Below, piece after piece: positions 1 through 9,738 of a DNA stretch of 64,000 nt. Source of the stretch: Panicum virgatum (Eukaryota; Streptophyta; Magnoliopsida; Poales; Poaceae); NCBI RefSeq assembly GCF_016808335.1, contig NC_053136.1, forward strand, positions 3,330,531 to 3,394,530. Direction: 5' to 3'. The position numbers were made by a program, and so were the translations under genes. The notes under the pieces are model-generated. The model saw only the letters and a list, made by a program, of their open reading frames with translations, did not search any database and was not told the origin of the DNA. Position 1 is the first letter of the stretch. Each line of letters begins with the position of its first letter.

Positions 1-84
1 AGTGTTTTCTTTCTTCATCATTGCTATTTTATACATTTGTTGTGTAATGCATGCATTAAGGCATCTTATGTCTTTCACATGCAG

Positions 85-278
85 AAATACTAGAGAATTA
101 TGGCCGATCCCCTTTTATTCCTTCTGAGACAAACAACTTTCCAGAGTCTATCACTGGAGAGCATACAGGTTAACCATTTTCCTTCCCCCAACCACTTGGC
201 ACAATACCACGATGCTCCATTTGCTAATGATTTCCTAAATGTTGATGTTGTTGTTGTGTTGAGGAAATAGGCGGCTAG
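85..278 (+). CDS. possible last two coding exons of an unidentified gene
   Basis: A candidate exon at 85-168 is bounded by a pyrimidine-rich stretch ending GCAG and by a GT donor. It joins in phase to 271-278, which ends in a TAG stop. The joined peptide would end in ESITGEHTGG. I recognise no family and the rest of the gene lies outside the window, so this rests only on splice-site and phase agreement. It could equally be chance open sequence. Confidence 0.25.
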
Positions 279-1107
279 ATACAGTATCTGAGGGTGTTAA
301 TTTTGAAGATTTTGGAAGTGATTAATCAGCCTGTGATGGCACTGCATGAGGTAACTTCGTCAACAACTTTATGATTTTTGCAGTTACAAGGCAAATATTT
401 GCAAGCAGATGTTCTTTTGTTTTAGTTTGTGTGCTTAACTTAGTTCCTGGTCTTGGCTTGGATTTGGTTGGTGGGGTTGATGCACAAATGATAAAGTTAA
501 ACAGAAACCTGTACCAAACTAAGGAGTTGATATACAGAGCAGGGATGCAAAAAAAAAGGATGGCGAGTTTGCTGTACAGTGTAGATGCACTCCTGTACAT
601 TGTAGCCACCAAAAGCTGGCTTCAGAACCTAGCTAAAGAAGGAATTGTAGGGGAATCATAGTCTGCTGCATTACTAGGCAGTCAGCTCTGTATCTCACTG
701 CAGAAACTGCTGTTAGACGGGCTTTTGTAACTGATACTTGCTGCTTGGCCTTGATTTTGAACAGAAGAAAATTAATCCAGCATTTAGACCTGCTGGTATC
801 AATACTGTATTGCGTGCTCCCAAATTTACATTAACTTAAAATACTGATGGTGGTATGTGTCAGGTAATAGCAGTTTCTATACTGTTCCTAACTTGTTTGG
901 TTGGTCATTCCTTCTGTGCAGGTTGAGCAGTGATGCACCGTTTGTACATACTATTTTGGTCAGAACAGTATCTACAATTGTGGTCAAGGAACTAGCTGAT
1001 TTGGCAGAAACTGTTTCTTCTTCGGTTTTAGGTTCTGTGCTTTCTAGACTGCAAGCATGGATGACTTGTATGAAACCTTGTTAGACCCAATAATCTGTTA
1101 TTTAAGG
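279..1107. other. non-coding stretch, no recognisable gene
   Basis: AT-rich sequence with only short, unconserved reading frames. It would be 3' UTR or intergenic DNA if the upstream exon call is right. I see no repeat or element termini here. Confidence 0.4.
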
Positions 1108-1231
1108 ATGTAAAAGTCTGTGTTCTTATGTTCGCTGATGATTCTGTGGCGGTAACCTGTATTTGTTTAGTGTTAAGGTACAATAGCTGTGGTGGAAGCT
1201 CTATCCTTGACTTGTCCCGGTTGCACATATA

Positions 1232-1487
1232 CTCTCTCCATACGAAAAGAAAGTTGTTTTGGACAAAGTTTGGGTCAAACATTGGGAATATAAATCATTA
1301 ATAACTTTTAAGTTGTTGAGTTTCAAAATACAAAAATCATATGAATAGATTTGTCTTGAAAAATATTCATAAAAATATAAAATATATCACTTTGCGATAA
1401 ATATTTTTATAAAAATAAGAAGTCAAAGTTAAGCTTTGAAGACTGTGTCGTTGTCCAAATCTACTTTCTTTTCGAGTATAGAGGGAG
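1232..1487. mobile_element. Stowaway-type MITE (Tc1/Mariner)
   Basis: The 256 bp element has terminal inverted repeats CTCTCTCCATACGAAAAGAA and, at the other end, TTCTTTTCGAGTATAGAGGG plus AG. TA dinucleotides flank it at 1230-1231 and 1488-1489. The interior is AT-rich and non-coding. The paralogous sequence near 4020 lacks the element. Stowaway ends of the CTCCCTC type with TA target duplication are well established in grasses. Confidence 0.8.
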
Positions 1488-1856
1488 TACCTGTCATGTT
1501 TCTTGTTTGTTACATTTCCTGGTTCCTTTTTCATTGCATTTGGCATCCGGTCTGACAGTCCTGCATGGTTAAGCTTCCGGTCTGTGTTTCTCTGCCAACT
1601 CCGCAATCTGCAGTCGGCGCGTTACTACACAATATACTAGCAGATCTTCCACCAAAGCATCGGGCCAGAGATTCTACTAGCTCTCAGTCCGAAGAATGAA
1701 AAGAACAAGTTGTCAACAGAATGCATGGTATCACACTCATTACTCGTATCTGAAGATTAGCTTCTCAACTGGTCTGAAAATTCGTGTGTATAAAAAAAAA
1801 TTGTAATTAGCAAAGAATTACATCCACTATGCAGCAGGGTCTGAAAAAAAAAACGG

Positions 1857-2100
1857 TTCCTGCGGATGTTCTTGCCGTTGTCGACGATCTTGGTAGGCGG
1901 CACTGCGGACCCCGTCCCTGCGCTTCGACCGGGGAGGTCGTTATCGATGTCGAGCTTTCCTGATCTGTGTTGGTGCCTCCCATCCTCCCGGGCATCCTCT
2001 TGTAACCCAGCCGCCTATGGCTCTTGGAACCGTACGTCACCAACCCACGCTTGAAGTTGCGCCTCTTGAATCTTGATGCCACCTGCGTAACGCCACCAGT
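1857..2100 (-). pseudogene. relic of plastid ribosomal protein L3 exon 2
   Basis: Read on the minus strand this matches the second exon of the intact gene at 4390-4679. It keeps NFKRGL, GSKSHR and MPGRMGGT but has lost about 11 codons between HRRLG and the MPGRMGG block, plus further bases that break the frame after that block. Exon 1 is absent. The adjoining intron and 3' flank are present, so it arose by genomic duplication, not retroposition. It cannot encode an L3 domain. Confidence 0.8.
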
Positions 2101-2973
2101 AACCGCGAACCGATCAAGAACATGTAGGAGAACAAATGCCTCACAAAGAGTGGCATTCCAATTGCAAAAGCAAGCGCTTGAAACTAGAACCAAGCCTTGG
2201 CAACAACTTCAAGGCACTCAATTTTCAGCTCACTAAGGATGCCAAAAAAATATCGTATTCTTATCTTTGCTGATAATGCTGACGTAGTAATCTGTATTTT
2301 TTTCAGTTAAGTTAGCATTAGCTGTGGTGGAAGCTCGACGTTAGGCTCTCCGCACTCATCACTCTCTAAATTCACTCTCCAAAAGAAATATTCCTGCCTG
2401 GTCATCGAGATTCTCCTCTCTATATTCAGTTTCGCTGCGCTCGTTCACTCTCTATATCTCTACTATATCCCAACTATCACATATTTTATTCAACTATCTC
2501 CACCTAACATCTCATTTTCTTTTCCTTTTCTTTTTTTTCTCTCTTTTATTCTCCCCTTCTTTTCTTTCCCCTCGTCCGTCTCGCCCCCCTCCCCTGCTCT
2601 CTGTCTCTCTCTGTCGACCCGCCGCCGCTAGCCTCTCTCCCTCCCTCGCGGCGCGGAGGTGGATCCATGGCGGCGGCGCCGCCCATGGCGTGTCCGGCCA
2701 CGCCTTCTCCCTGGTGAGCCGCGGGCTCGGCCCTCCGCCCCCTCCCATGGCCACGCGGCGAGCGGGTGGCTCCAGGCGGCCAGCGCGCCGAGCGCCCGAG
2801 GCCGGGGGCGGGGAGGTCAAGGAGCGGACGGGGCGGGGGCCAGGACATGCCCCGGCGTGTCCGTGCAGGGGCCCTGCGCGGCTCGAGCTCCGGCCTCCCA
2901 CCGTCGTCCTCGCGCCGGAGCGGCCAAGGCGGCGGCCCACGGCCCCTCCCCTGCAGCAGCCGCCCATGGCTGT

Positions 2974-3012
2974 GGCCGTGGCCGTGGCCGCGCCGTGGCC
3001 ACGGCCACGGCC
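2974..3012. repeat. perfect 16 bp-arm hairpin in the GC-rich element
   Basis: Arm 2974-2989 (GGCCGTGGCCGTGGCC) is exactly reverse complementary to 2997-3012, with a 7 nt spacer. Direct copies of GCGCCGGAGCGGCCAAGG lie on either side, at about 2915 and 3041. Confidence 0.8.
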
Positions 3013-3423
3013 CCTCCCCTGCTGCAGCCTCCCTCGCGCCGGAGCGGCCAAGGTCGGCGGTGGGCATGTGTCCCCTGCAACTGCATCCCCTGCGAACGGC
3101 GGCCACGGCGACGCAGAGGTTCGCGCGGGGTGGTGGAGGCCGGCGCGCCTGCCCCCGGCGGTGGGCCTCGCGGTGGCCTCGTGCTCCCTGAGCTGGGCGC
3201 ACGGGCGCGGTGGCCATGGCGGCGGCCCTCCCCGGCTCCCTCGGCGGCGCGCGCGGGCGCGGGCGGCGGGGCGGGGCGAGGCGGAGGTGGCGGCTCCATG
3301 GCGCACGCGGCCGGATCCCGCCGGCCTTCCTCCCTCGCCGCTTGGGTCCATGGCAGCGGCGGCCCTCCGCCCTCCTCCTTCGCCGCGCGGGTCCATGGCG
3401 AGCTGGGGGCGGCCGCTCCCTCG

Positions 3424-3494
3424 GGGGTCCTGCCGCCGCCAAGAATCCGCGGATGCCTCGCTCGTCCGCGGATTCTTGGCGGCGGCGGGACCCC
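3424..3494. repeat. 30 bp-arm inverted repeat in the GC-rich element
   Basis: Arm 3424-3453 pairs with 3465-3494 with one mismatch (a T against a C) around an 11 nt loop. The innermost part is AAGAATCCGCGGA and its complement. It is the strongest secondary structure in this block. Confidence 0.9.
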
Positions 3495-4389
3495 GAGCCA
3501 CTCCCTCGCCGGCGCCCCTTTTCCTCCTCCCTCCCTCCCACTCCCTCTCCCCCAGTGAGCAGGGGCGTGCCGCCGTGCGGCCTGGCGGTGCCAGCGGTGG
3601 AGGAGGCCTCGGCCCAGTGCTCGGCCCCACGGCGGAGGAGGCCGCGGCCACGAGCCCCACGGGGGCGCAGGCGGAGCAGAGCCACGGCGGGGCAGCGGGC
3701 CTCGCCGGACTGGAGCTCGGCGGGCCTCGACCGCGCGGCACCCCTTCTCCTCTCTCCCTCGCTCGGCGGGCCTCGACCGCGCGAGGCTATTGGGCGGCGC
3801 AGGACCCGCGCCACGGTGGCAGCGTAGCGAGCGGCCGCTACCTGCGCTCGATTTGCCGCGCCGCTCCGCGTCCGCAAGGATAGCGCGCGCGATACGGACC
3901 CCTGCTGCAATGCTTTTTTGCGGTAAAACGAACTGCATAAGATGTACCGTTTGGTCTACAGAGCCCAGTGCGGGCAGCCTTACCGTCTTAGTTATCCCTG
4001 ACTTGTCCCTGTTGCCCATTGTATATCTGCCATGTGTCATGTCACTTGTTCGTTGCATTTCCTTGTTCCTTTTTCATTGCATTTGTCAGCTTCAGATCAG
4101 ACATTGTTGCATTCGACATTGTGGCATGATCTACTTATTCTTCAGCAATTCCTGAATCTGCAATCCGCACGGTACAACAGAATGTGCTTGCAGATCCATC
4201 ACACAAGCATCTGGTGAGAGATTCAGTCCAAAGAATGCAAATGGACAAGCTGTCATCAGAATGGACGATAACACTCATATCTGATGATTACTAATCTGAA
4301 ATCTTATGTGTACAAAAACTGGTAGTTGGTGAAGAAATTACATCCAGTTTGAAGCAGGGTGGGGAACACTCAAAGTTTAGTGAAAGATT

Positions 4390-5526
4390 CTAGTTCTTGG
4401 GGATGTTCTTGCCGACGATCTTGGCAGGCGCGATGCGGAGGAGGTTACCAGGCTTCCCTGGTACAGCGCCCTTGATCATGAGGACCCGGAGGTCGTTGTC
4501 GATCTTGACGATCTTGAGCTTCCTGATCTTGGTCTTGGTTCCTCCCATCCTCCCAGGCATCTTCTTCCCCTTGTACACCCGCCCTGGCGTTGTTCCAGCA
4601 CCAATGGAACCCAGTTGTCTGTGACTCTTGGAACCGTGAGTCATCAACCCACGCTTGAAGTTGTGCCTCTTGATACCACCTGTACAATGCCACAAGTAAC
4701 CGCGAACGAATCAAAAACATGGTAGGATATTGCATAGCATTGGCATGGGTGCCATTGCAATTGCAAATGCATGTGCTTGAAACTACAACCAAGCCTAGCC
4801 AAGAACTGGGAAGCATACAATTTTCAGCTCATGATAGTGCTGGTGGCCCAATGGGCATACAAAACACTGGCAATGGGATTGCAATGCCAATAATTTGCAA
4901 GAAAACCATTGATGTTGCTAACTTCATGCTTCATGAAATGGAATGATACGACTGGATAACTTGCAGAAATGTGGGTAACTGTTGTTGTCCATGGCATTGC
5001 AATTGGCGGTGTCAGAGATTGCTGTACCTTGGAACCCCTTGCCGATGGAGTTGCCGGAGACGTCGACGAGGTCGCCCTCCTTGAAGAGCTCGGCGAAGTC
5101 GAGCTCCTGGCCTGGCTCGAACGCGTCGACGGCGGTGAGCCTGAACTCCTGCAGGTGCCTCAGCGGCGGCGCGCCGGCCTTGCCCAGGTGGCCCAGCTCC
5201 GGGCGCGTGAGCTTGTCCTCGCGCACGCCGTGGTACCCGACCTGCACGGCGTCGTACCCGTCCGTGGCCGCCGTCTTCACCTGCGTCACCACGTTCCCGC
5301 CCTCCCGGAACCCGACGACCGTCACCGGCACCGGCTTCCCCGTAGCCGGGTCGAAGTAGGTCATCATCCCCACCTTGGTCGCCATCACGCCCACCCCGGC
5401 CTCGTACGACGCGCGCACCGCCACTGACGCCGCGCGCCTGAACGACACCGCGCAGCGGCCGCGGCGCTGCTGGGGGAGGAGGGGCGCCAGTGCCCCGCCG
5501 GCGATGCCCACGGCCGCCATGGCCAT
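4390..5526 (-). CDS. RPL3: 50S ribosomal protein L3 (uL3), plastid, nuclear-encoded
   Basis: Structural protein of the large plastid ribosomal subunit; family members bind 23S rRNA near the peptidyl-transferase centre. There are two exons on the minus strand: 5526-5028 and 4679-4390. The join falls inside [16 protein letters not shown], the conserved bacterial-type L3 loop. The product is 262 aa, close to plant plastid L3. The first ~45 residues are Ala/Arg-rich and look like a transit peptide, followed by [14 protein letters not shown], the start of the bacterial L3 domain. The C-terminal part has the family block [19 protein letters not shown]. No stop or frameshift is seen. The start is the first of two close Met codons (MAMAAVG). 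A decayed copy of exon 2 lies downstream at 1857-2100. A Mutator-like element sits about 300 bp upstream. Confidence 0.92.
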
Positions 5527-5830
5527 TCCCTGATTCCAATGGGAGTGACTGAATTCGATTGGGATAGGGGGGCTTCGCTTTGCGGCAACTCCCCTTATCC
5601 TCCCGCCTGCTCGGAGGCGCCTTCTGGAAATACGCCTTCATTAAAGAGAAACGGAGAAGCGTAGGCACTACGGGCGTAGGCACCAAGCCGCAACGCCGGC
5701 TCGGAGAGGGCCTTCTTGAAATACGCCTTCATTGGAGAGAAACGGAGAGGCGTAGCCACCACAGGCGGTGGCACCAAGCCGCCGGTTGGGCTGGGTCGGA
5801 GTGCGGCTCCGATCTGATAAGCCGCCGCGT
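5527..5830 (-). promoter_or_regulatory. leader and proximal promoter region of RPL3
   Basis: This is the sequence between the RPL3 start codon and the left end of the Mutator-like element. It contains a tandemly duplicated ~81 bp block. No clear TATA element was identified. The assignment rests on position alone. Confidence 0.4.
5612..5782. repeat. tandem ~81 bp duplication upstream of RPL3
   Basis: Units 5612-5691 and 5702-5782 align nearly throughout. They share AAATACGCCTTCATT, GAGAAACGGAGA and GGCACCAAGCCGC, with scattered substitutions. They lie within 260 bp of the RPL3 start codon, so leader or core-promoter elements may be doubled. Confidence 0.8.
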
Positions 5831-6405
5831 CGGCGTGGATTGTCTAACTTGGTGAAGGCAAGTCACAGGTAACGTGCCCCCTCTCCGATGCCGTTCATTT
5901 GCCATCCTATGGTTGAGAATATAGTACCTTCCCACTTCCAAAATCACAGCCCAGTAGTGTTTTGTGGCCCAGTAAGGCCCAGCTCGGATTCCCCAAATCA
6001 GCTACGGTGTCTAAGTTGCTCTGTGGCCGCCGGAGAAAATGGCGCGATACGGACGACGCACGCGGTAATTTTGGGCGGGATTGGCGCGCCGCCGCCGCGG
6101 TCGAGCATTGCGCCGTCGCTGTCCCAGCTGCGGCCGCGTCCGCGCGGTCTGCTGAGCTTCGCCCGCATCCGCGACGCCGCCTTCGCCCGCATCCGCGCCG
6201 CTCCCATCCACGCCGCCGCCTTCGCCTACATCCGCGCCGCCGCCGCCTTCCGAGCTTTTCTGCGCCACTGCCGCCGTAGCTCTGGCCACATCAGCCGTTG
6301 ACCTTTCTTCGCCCGCGTCTACGACGCCGCGTGCCCAGCTACGTGTACGTTCGCGGTCTGCTTCACCTTCGGCCGCTTCGGTCCGCTTCATGCTGTTGGT
6401 TCGTA

Positions 6406-8962
6406 ATGGCACAAGCACAACCCAACAAGTAAGTTATGTTCACATTCCACACTTCATTCTTGTATTTGTCTGTACTTAGATACGAGCAATGAGAATGCAT
6501 TTTTTCATGTACAGAGAAAATGTGAACCCTAGCTGGGTACCTCAAGTTGGTCAGAAATTTAGTAACTTGGACGATGCGTGGTCATTTTGGATAAACTATG
6601 GAGGCCGCGTTGGTTTTGAGGTTAGAAAAAGGTACACAAATGAAAGCAAATTTGATGGGAAGGTAACCTCATGTAGATATGTGTGTGCCAAGGAGGGTTT
6701 TCGAGCACGAGACAAGAGAGATCACACCACAAAAAATCATCGAGAAGAAACAAGAACAGGTTGTCCGGTTCGTATGACTCTTACATTAGATCGAGTTTCA
6801 GAGAACTATGAAGTCCTTGATCTGGTTATTGTGCACAATCATGTTCTTCACTTGCCACAAACATGTCACTTGATGCTATCGCAAAGAAAGATTTCAGAAG
6901 TGCAAGCTTTTGAAATTGAGGCTGCCGATGATTCAGGAATTAGGCCAAAAGCTGCACATGAGTTGGCTAGTCGCCAAGTTGGAGGACCAATGAATCTCAG
7001 CTACACTTGTCGTGATCAAAAAAATTACTTGCAGGGTAGGCGTCAAAGGGAGTTGGCATATGGTCAGGCAGGAAGCATGTTGAAGTATTTTCAAGACAAG
7101 ATCTCTGAGAACCCTTCTTTCCACTATGCTTTACAATTAGATGTGGAAGAACATATAACTAATATTTTCTAGGCTGATGCTAAGATGATAATTGATTATG
7201 CTCACTTTGGTGATGTGGTGACTTTTGACACTACTTTTGGCACAAACAAAGAATACAGGCCTTTTGGTGTTTTTGTTGGATTCAATCAATTTAGAGAGAC
7301 TGTTATTTTTGGAGCTGCTCTTTTATTTGATGAAATCTGTGCATCTTTTGCATGGCTATTTGAAGCTTTTCTAGCTGCACACAATGGGAAACAACCTAGA
7401 GCAATATTTACTGACCAAGACACAGCAATGGGAAATGCTGTTAAGGAGGTATTCACAGCAGCTTGGCATGGACTGTGCACTCATCACATAATGCAAAATG
7501 CTGTCAAGCACTTATGCAAAAAGAAAAAAGATGAAGTTGAAGATGAAGAATCACATATTTTGACAGATTTTAGTGCTTGCATGTATAGCATTGAGGACAA
7601 GAAAGCCTTTGAAGAAGCATTTAACATCATGAGGAGTAAGGTTGACAATAAGAGGGTGTCATGGCTTGATAGCATCTACAAGTTCAAGGAAAAATGGGCT
7701 GAATGTTACATGAGAGATGTTTTCACTTTGGGTATGAGAAGCACACAATTAGATGTTTTCACTTTGGGTATGAGAAGCACACAATTAAGTGAGAGTTTCA
7801 ATAGTGACTTGAAAAATCATCTGAAATCAGATTTTGACATCATTCGGTTCTTAAAGCATTTTGAAAGAGCGGTGCAAGGAAAAAGAAACAAAGAACTAGA
7901 TGAAGAATTTGAAGTTAGGAAAAAACTACCTAGAATAAGAATGAGGACACCTATGCTAGTGCAAGCAAGCAAACTTTACAGCCCTCAAATATTTGAAGCA
8001 TTCCAAGCTGAATACGAGAGATCCATGGCAGCATGCACTAGAGCATTGGATGAAAATAACAAGTATGCTGTTTCTATTATGAGGTCTAATGGTGATTTAA
8101 GTTCTGAACAAGAGCGCATAGTTGTTGGTGATCCTCAGAAGCAAACAGCTTCATGCAACTGTGAGCAGTTTACAAGAACCGGTGTTTTGTGTGGCCATGC
8201 TTTGAAAGTTCTTGACTTGATGAATATCAAGTTATTGCCCAACCATTACATTCTGAAGCGTTGGACAAGGAAAGCCAGGTATGGAACTATACAAGACAAC
8301 AAAGGAAGGAGCATAATTGAAAATCCAAAACTAGATGCTATGCTCCGCTACAGGTCTATGTCTCATAAATTTCTAAACTTGGCATATCAGGCTGCAAGCT
8401 CAATAGAGTGTTGCCTTTTGGTAGATAATGCACTTGATTGTCTTAGTAATCAACTGAAGGACAAACTCAGTGTATCTACAAGTATTTTGTCTGATTCATA
8501 CAATGTCCAGCCTAATATTCCACAAGATGAAGACATGCTCAGTGCTGCACGCTTAAAGAAAAAAGACATTCAACCAAAAAATCCGAAGAGACATAGAAGT
8601 TGGCTTGACAAGACTCGAAAGTTCACAAAGAAAGTACCTAATGAGTCTAATGTATGTTGCTGAAAACCCTTGCAATGTATTGTAACTATTTATCACTTTG
8701 CTAACAAACAAAATTGGATGCTTAATGCAGCATGAAGAAAATGCTGGTGGTGTTCAAACTCAAGAATCCATGGATAATGCTCAAAACAGCCATAATACCT
8801 TGCTCTTCGGCAGCCTCACAGATTTGCTAATGGTAGATTCAATAACTCTCTTGTTCAGTTGTGTAGAATTAACTATTAATTTTTCTCCTATTTTAACTTT
8901 TCCCTTTGTCTTTACAGGATTCTAGCACAATTGACTATATGTCTATTCCAGATCTTCTTTAG
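6406..8962 (+). pseudogene. MULE transposase, FAR1/FHY3-related, one nonsense codon
   Basis: Catalyses cut-and-paste transposition of its element. Exons are 6406-6428, 6515-8651, 8731-8832 and 8918-8962, all phase-consistent, giving 768 codons from MAQAQPNK to IPDLL. Order: FAR1 DNA-binding domain (residues ~25-115, with CRYVCAKEGFR and TGCPVRM); MULE DDE core with D246 (FDTTFGTN), D308 (FTDQDTAM) and E434 (LSESFNS); SWIM zinc finger near 553-575 (SCNCEQF...GVLCGHAL). Codon 227 (7170-7172) is TAG where the family has Trp in NIFWADAKM, a single G-to-A change. A 36 bp tandem duplication precedes the catalytic Glu. Otherwise the frame is open, so it was disabled recently, or the TAG is a sequencing error. 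FHY3/FAR1 transcription factors share this architecture, but the flanking TIRs mark this as a transposon. Confidence 0.88.
7716..7787 (+). repeat. perfect 36 bp tandem duplication in the transposase
   Basis: 7716-7751 is repeated exactly as 7752-7787. It duplicates DVFTLGMRSTQL in frame immediately before the catalytic-Glu segment SESFNS. Confidence 0.95.
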
Positions 8963-9283
8963 GCTCCTACCCCATGGAAGGATATTTTGTTCTTTTGGGC
9001 AAATTTGTCAAGCACATGTGCGCTGACAGATGGCTTTTGATGAAGATTATTTTGTTTTTAGCCCTAACAATTATGTGGCTAAATTTATATATATATATAT
9101 ATGATATAGTGGTCCCTTCGGTGGAGCTTATTTTGATTATTTGGAGCATGTATCTATTGAAAATGCTTATTAAAATGCTTGTGTGTAACAGTGCACAGTG
9201 CTCATGTGCTTATTCTACCGTCAGAATATAAAATAGTGAGAGGACATGTGTGCATTGATCATGTAATTCCGAACTGAGCTTTA
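8963..9283. other. 3' region of the MULE transposase gene
   Basis: Non-coding AT-rich sequence between the transposase stop and the right TIR. It includes a short TA run near 9088-9104. No other gene is seen. Confidence 0.5.
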
Positions 9284-9465
9284 TTTGGGCCAAAAGTGCA
9301 ACTGGACTATCCTATTTGAAGTGAAAACGTTACTTGTTTTATTAGTCATGGGATGATAAATGGAGGGCATCCGGCAGGTGGTAAGTCACCTGTGACTTGC
9401 CTTCAGCAAGTTAGACAATCCATGCCGCGCGCCGCTGCCCGCCCGCCCGCCACCGCCGCGCTCTA

Positions 9466-9738
9466 GGTCCTGTTTGGTTGAGTGCAGTAGTAGCATAAAA
9501 ATTTTGACCAATAATTAAGGGTAAAGTCAATGTACAAATCTTTGACCGCACGATTAGAGGATGATTACTGTAGCATCACTGTAGCCAATCATCAATTAAT
9601 TACTGTCATTAGATTTGTCGTGAAAAATTACACCCATCCGTGAAAAAGTTTTGCAAATAAACTTCATTTAGTACTATATACATGTGAGATTCTTTTCTCG
9701 AAAATTGTGTGTGCTACTCATGCTATGCAACCAAACCC
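9466..9738. mobile_element. MITE with GTTTGGTTG termini
   Basis: The left end GGTCCTGTTTGGTTGAGTGC resembles the reverse complement of the right end, GGGTTTGGTTGCATAGCATG, and the similarity continues into an AT-rich interior (AGTAGCA...AATTTT on both arms). The length is about 273 bp with no coding. It sits 60 bp before the SF3B3 start codon. No clean target duplication was found, so the superfamily is left open. Confidence 0.55.

Larger units (their letters stand above)
2344..3979. mobile_element. GC-rich non-autonomous PIF/Harbinger-like element
   Basis: A 1636 bp block is flanked by TTA at 2341-2343 and 3980-3982. Its ends are similar inverted repeats, GGCTCTCCGCACT and (reverse complement) GGCTGCCCGCACT. 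The two sides join to sequence homologous to 1180-1219, which lacks the block, giving an empty site. The first ~190 bp are AT/CT-rich and the core is extremely GC-rich. Two strong hairpins lie inside, at 2974-3012 and 3424-3494. No transposase is seen. The many long overlapping frames here are a composition effect. TTA duplication suggests PIF/Harbinger, but the TIRs are short and the family is not certain. Confidence 0.6.
1108..4836. repeat. tandem partial duplication of the 3' half of the plastid L3 gene
   Basis: Two diverged direct copies, about 1108-2236 and 2240-4836, follow each other. Each holds 3' flanking sequence, the second exon of the plastid L3 gene and part of its intron. The outer copy lacks exon 1 and is decayed; the inner copy belongs to the intact gene. 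Matching landmarks are the shared GCTGTGGTGGAAGCTC (about 1184 and 2320), the shared GACTTGTCCC (about 1209 and 4000) and the intron segment ending CAATTTTCAGCTCA. Each copy carries a transposon missing from the other. Confidence 0.75.
5831..9427 (+). mobile_element. Mutator-like element with long TIRs and FAR1-type transposase
   Basis: The left end 5831-~5975 and the reverse complement of ~9284-9427 align over about 140 bp. The outer 40 bp differ at only a few sites (shared TGGATTGTCTAACTTG and GAAGGCAAGTCACAGGT) and the similarity continues to a shared TTTTGTGGCCC/TTTTGGCCC block. Between them lies a spliced transposase gene. The element is about 3.6 kb, a normal size for an autonomous MULE. 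I could not define a clean 9 bp target duplication because both flanks are GCC-repeat rich. The leader at about 6150-6250 is a degenerate CGCCTTCGCCCGCATCCG tandem repeat. The element lies between the divergent RPL3 and SF3B3 genes. Confidence 0.85.

Noticed and set aside
2512..4058. Several overlapping 300-450 aa Arg/Pro/Gly/Ala-rich reading frames on both strands
   Set aside because: They occupy nearly every frame of one GC-rich transposon-like block, resemble no protein and follow base composition. Treated as artefacts.
5820..9436. 9 bp target duplication for the MULE in GCC-rich flanks
   Set aside because: Candidates such as GCCGCCGCG/GCCGCTGCC match only partly in repetitive flanks, so no duplication is claimed.
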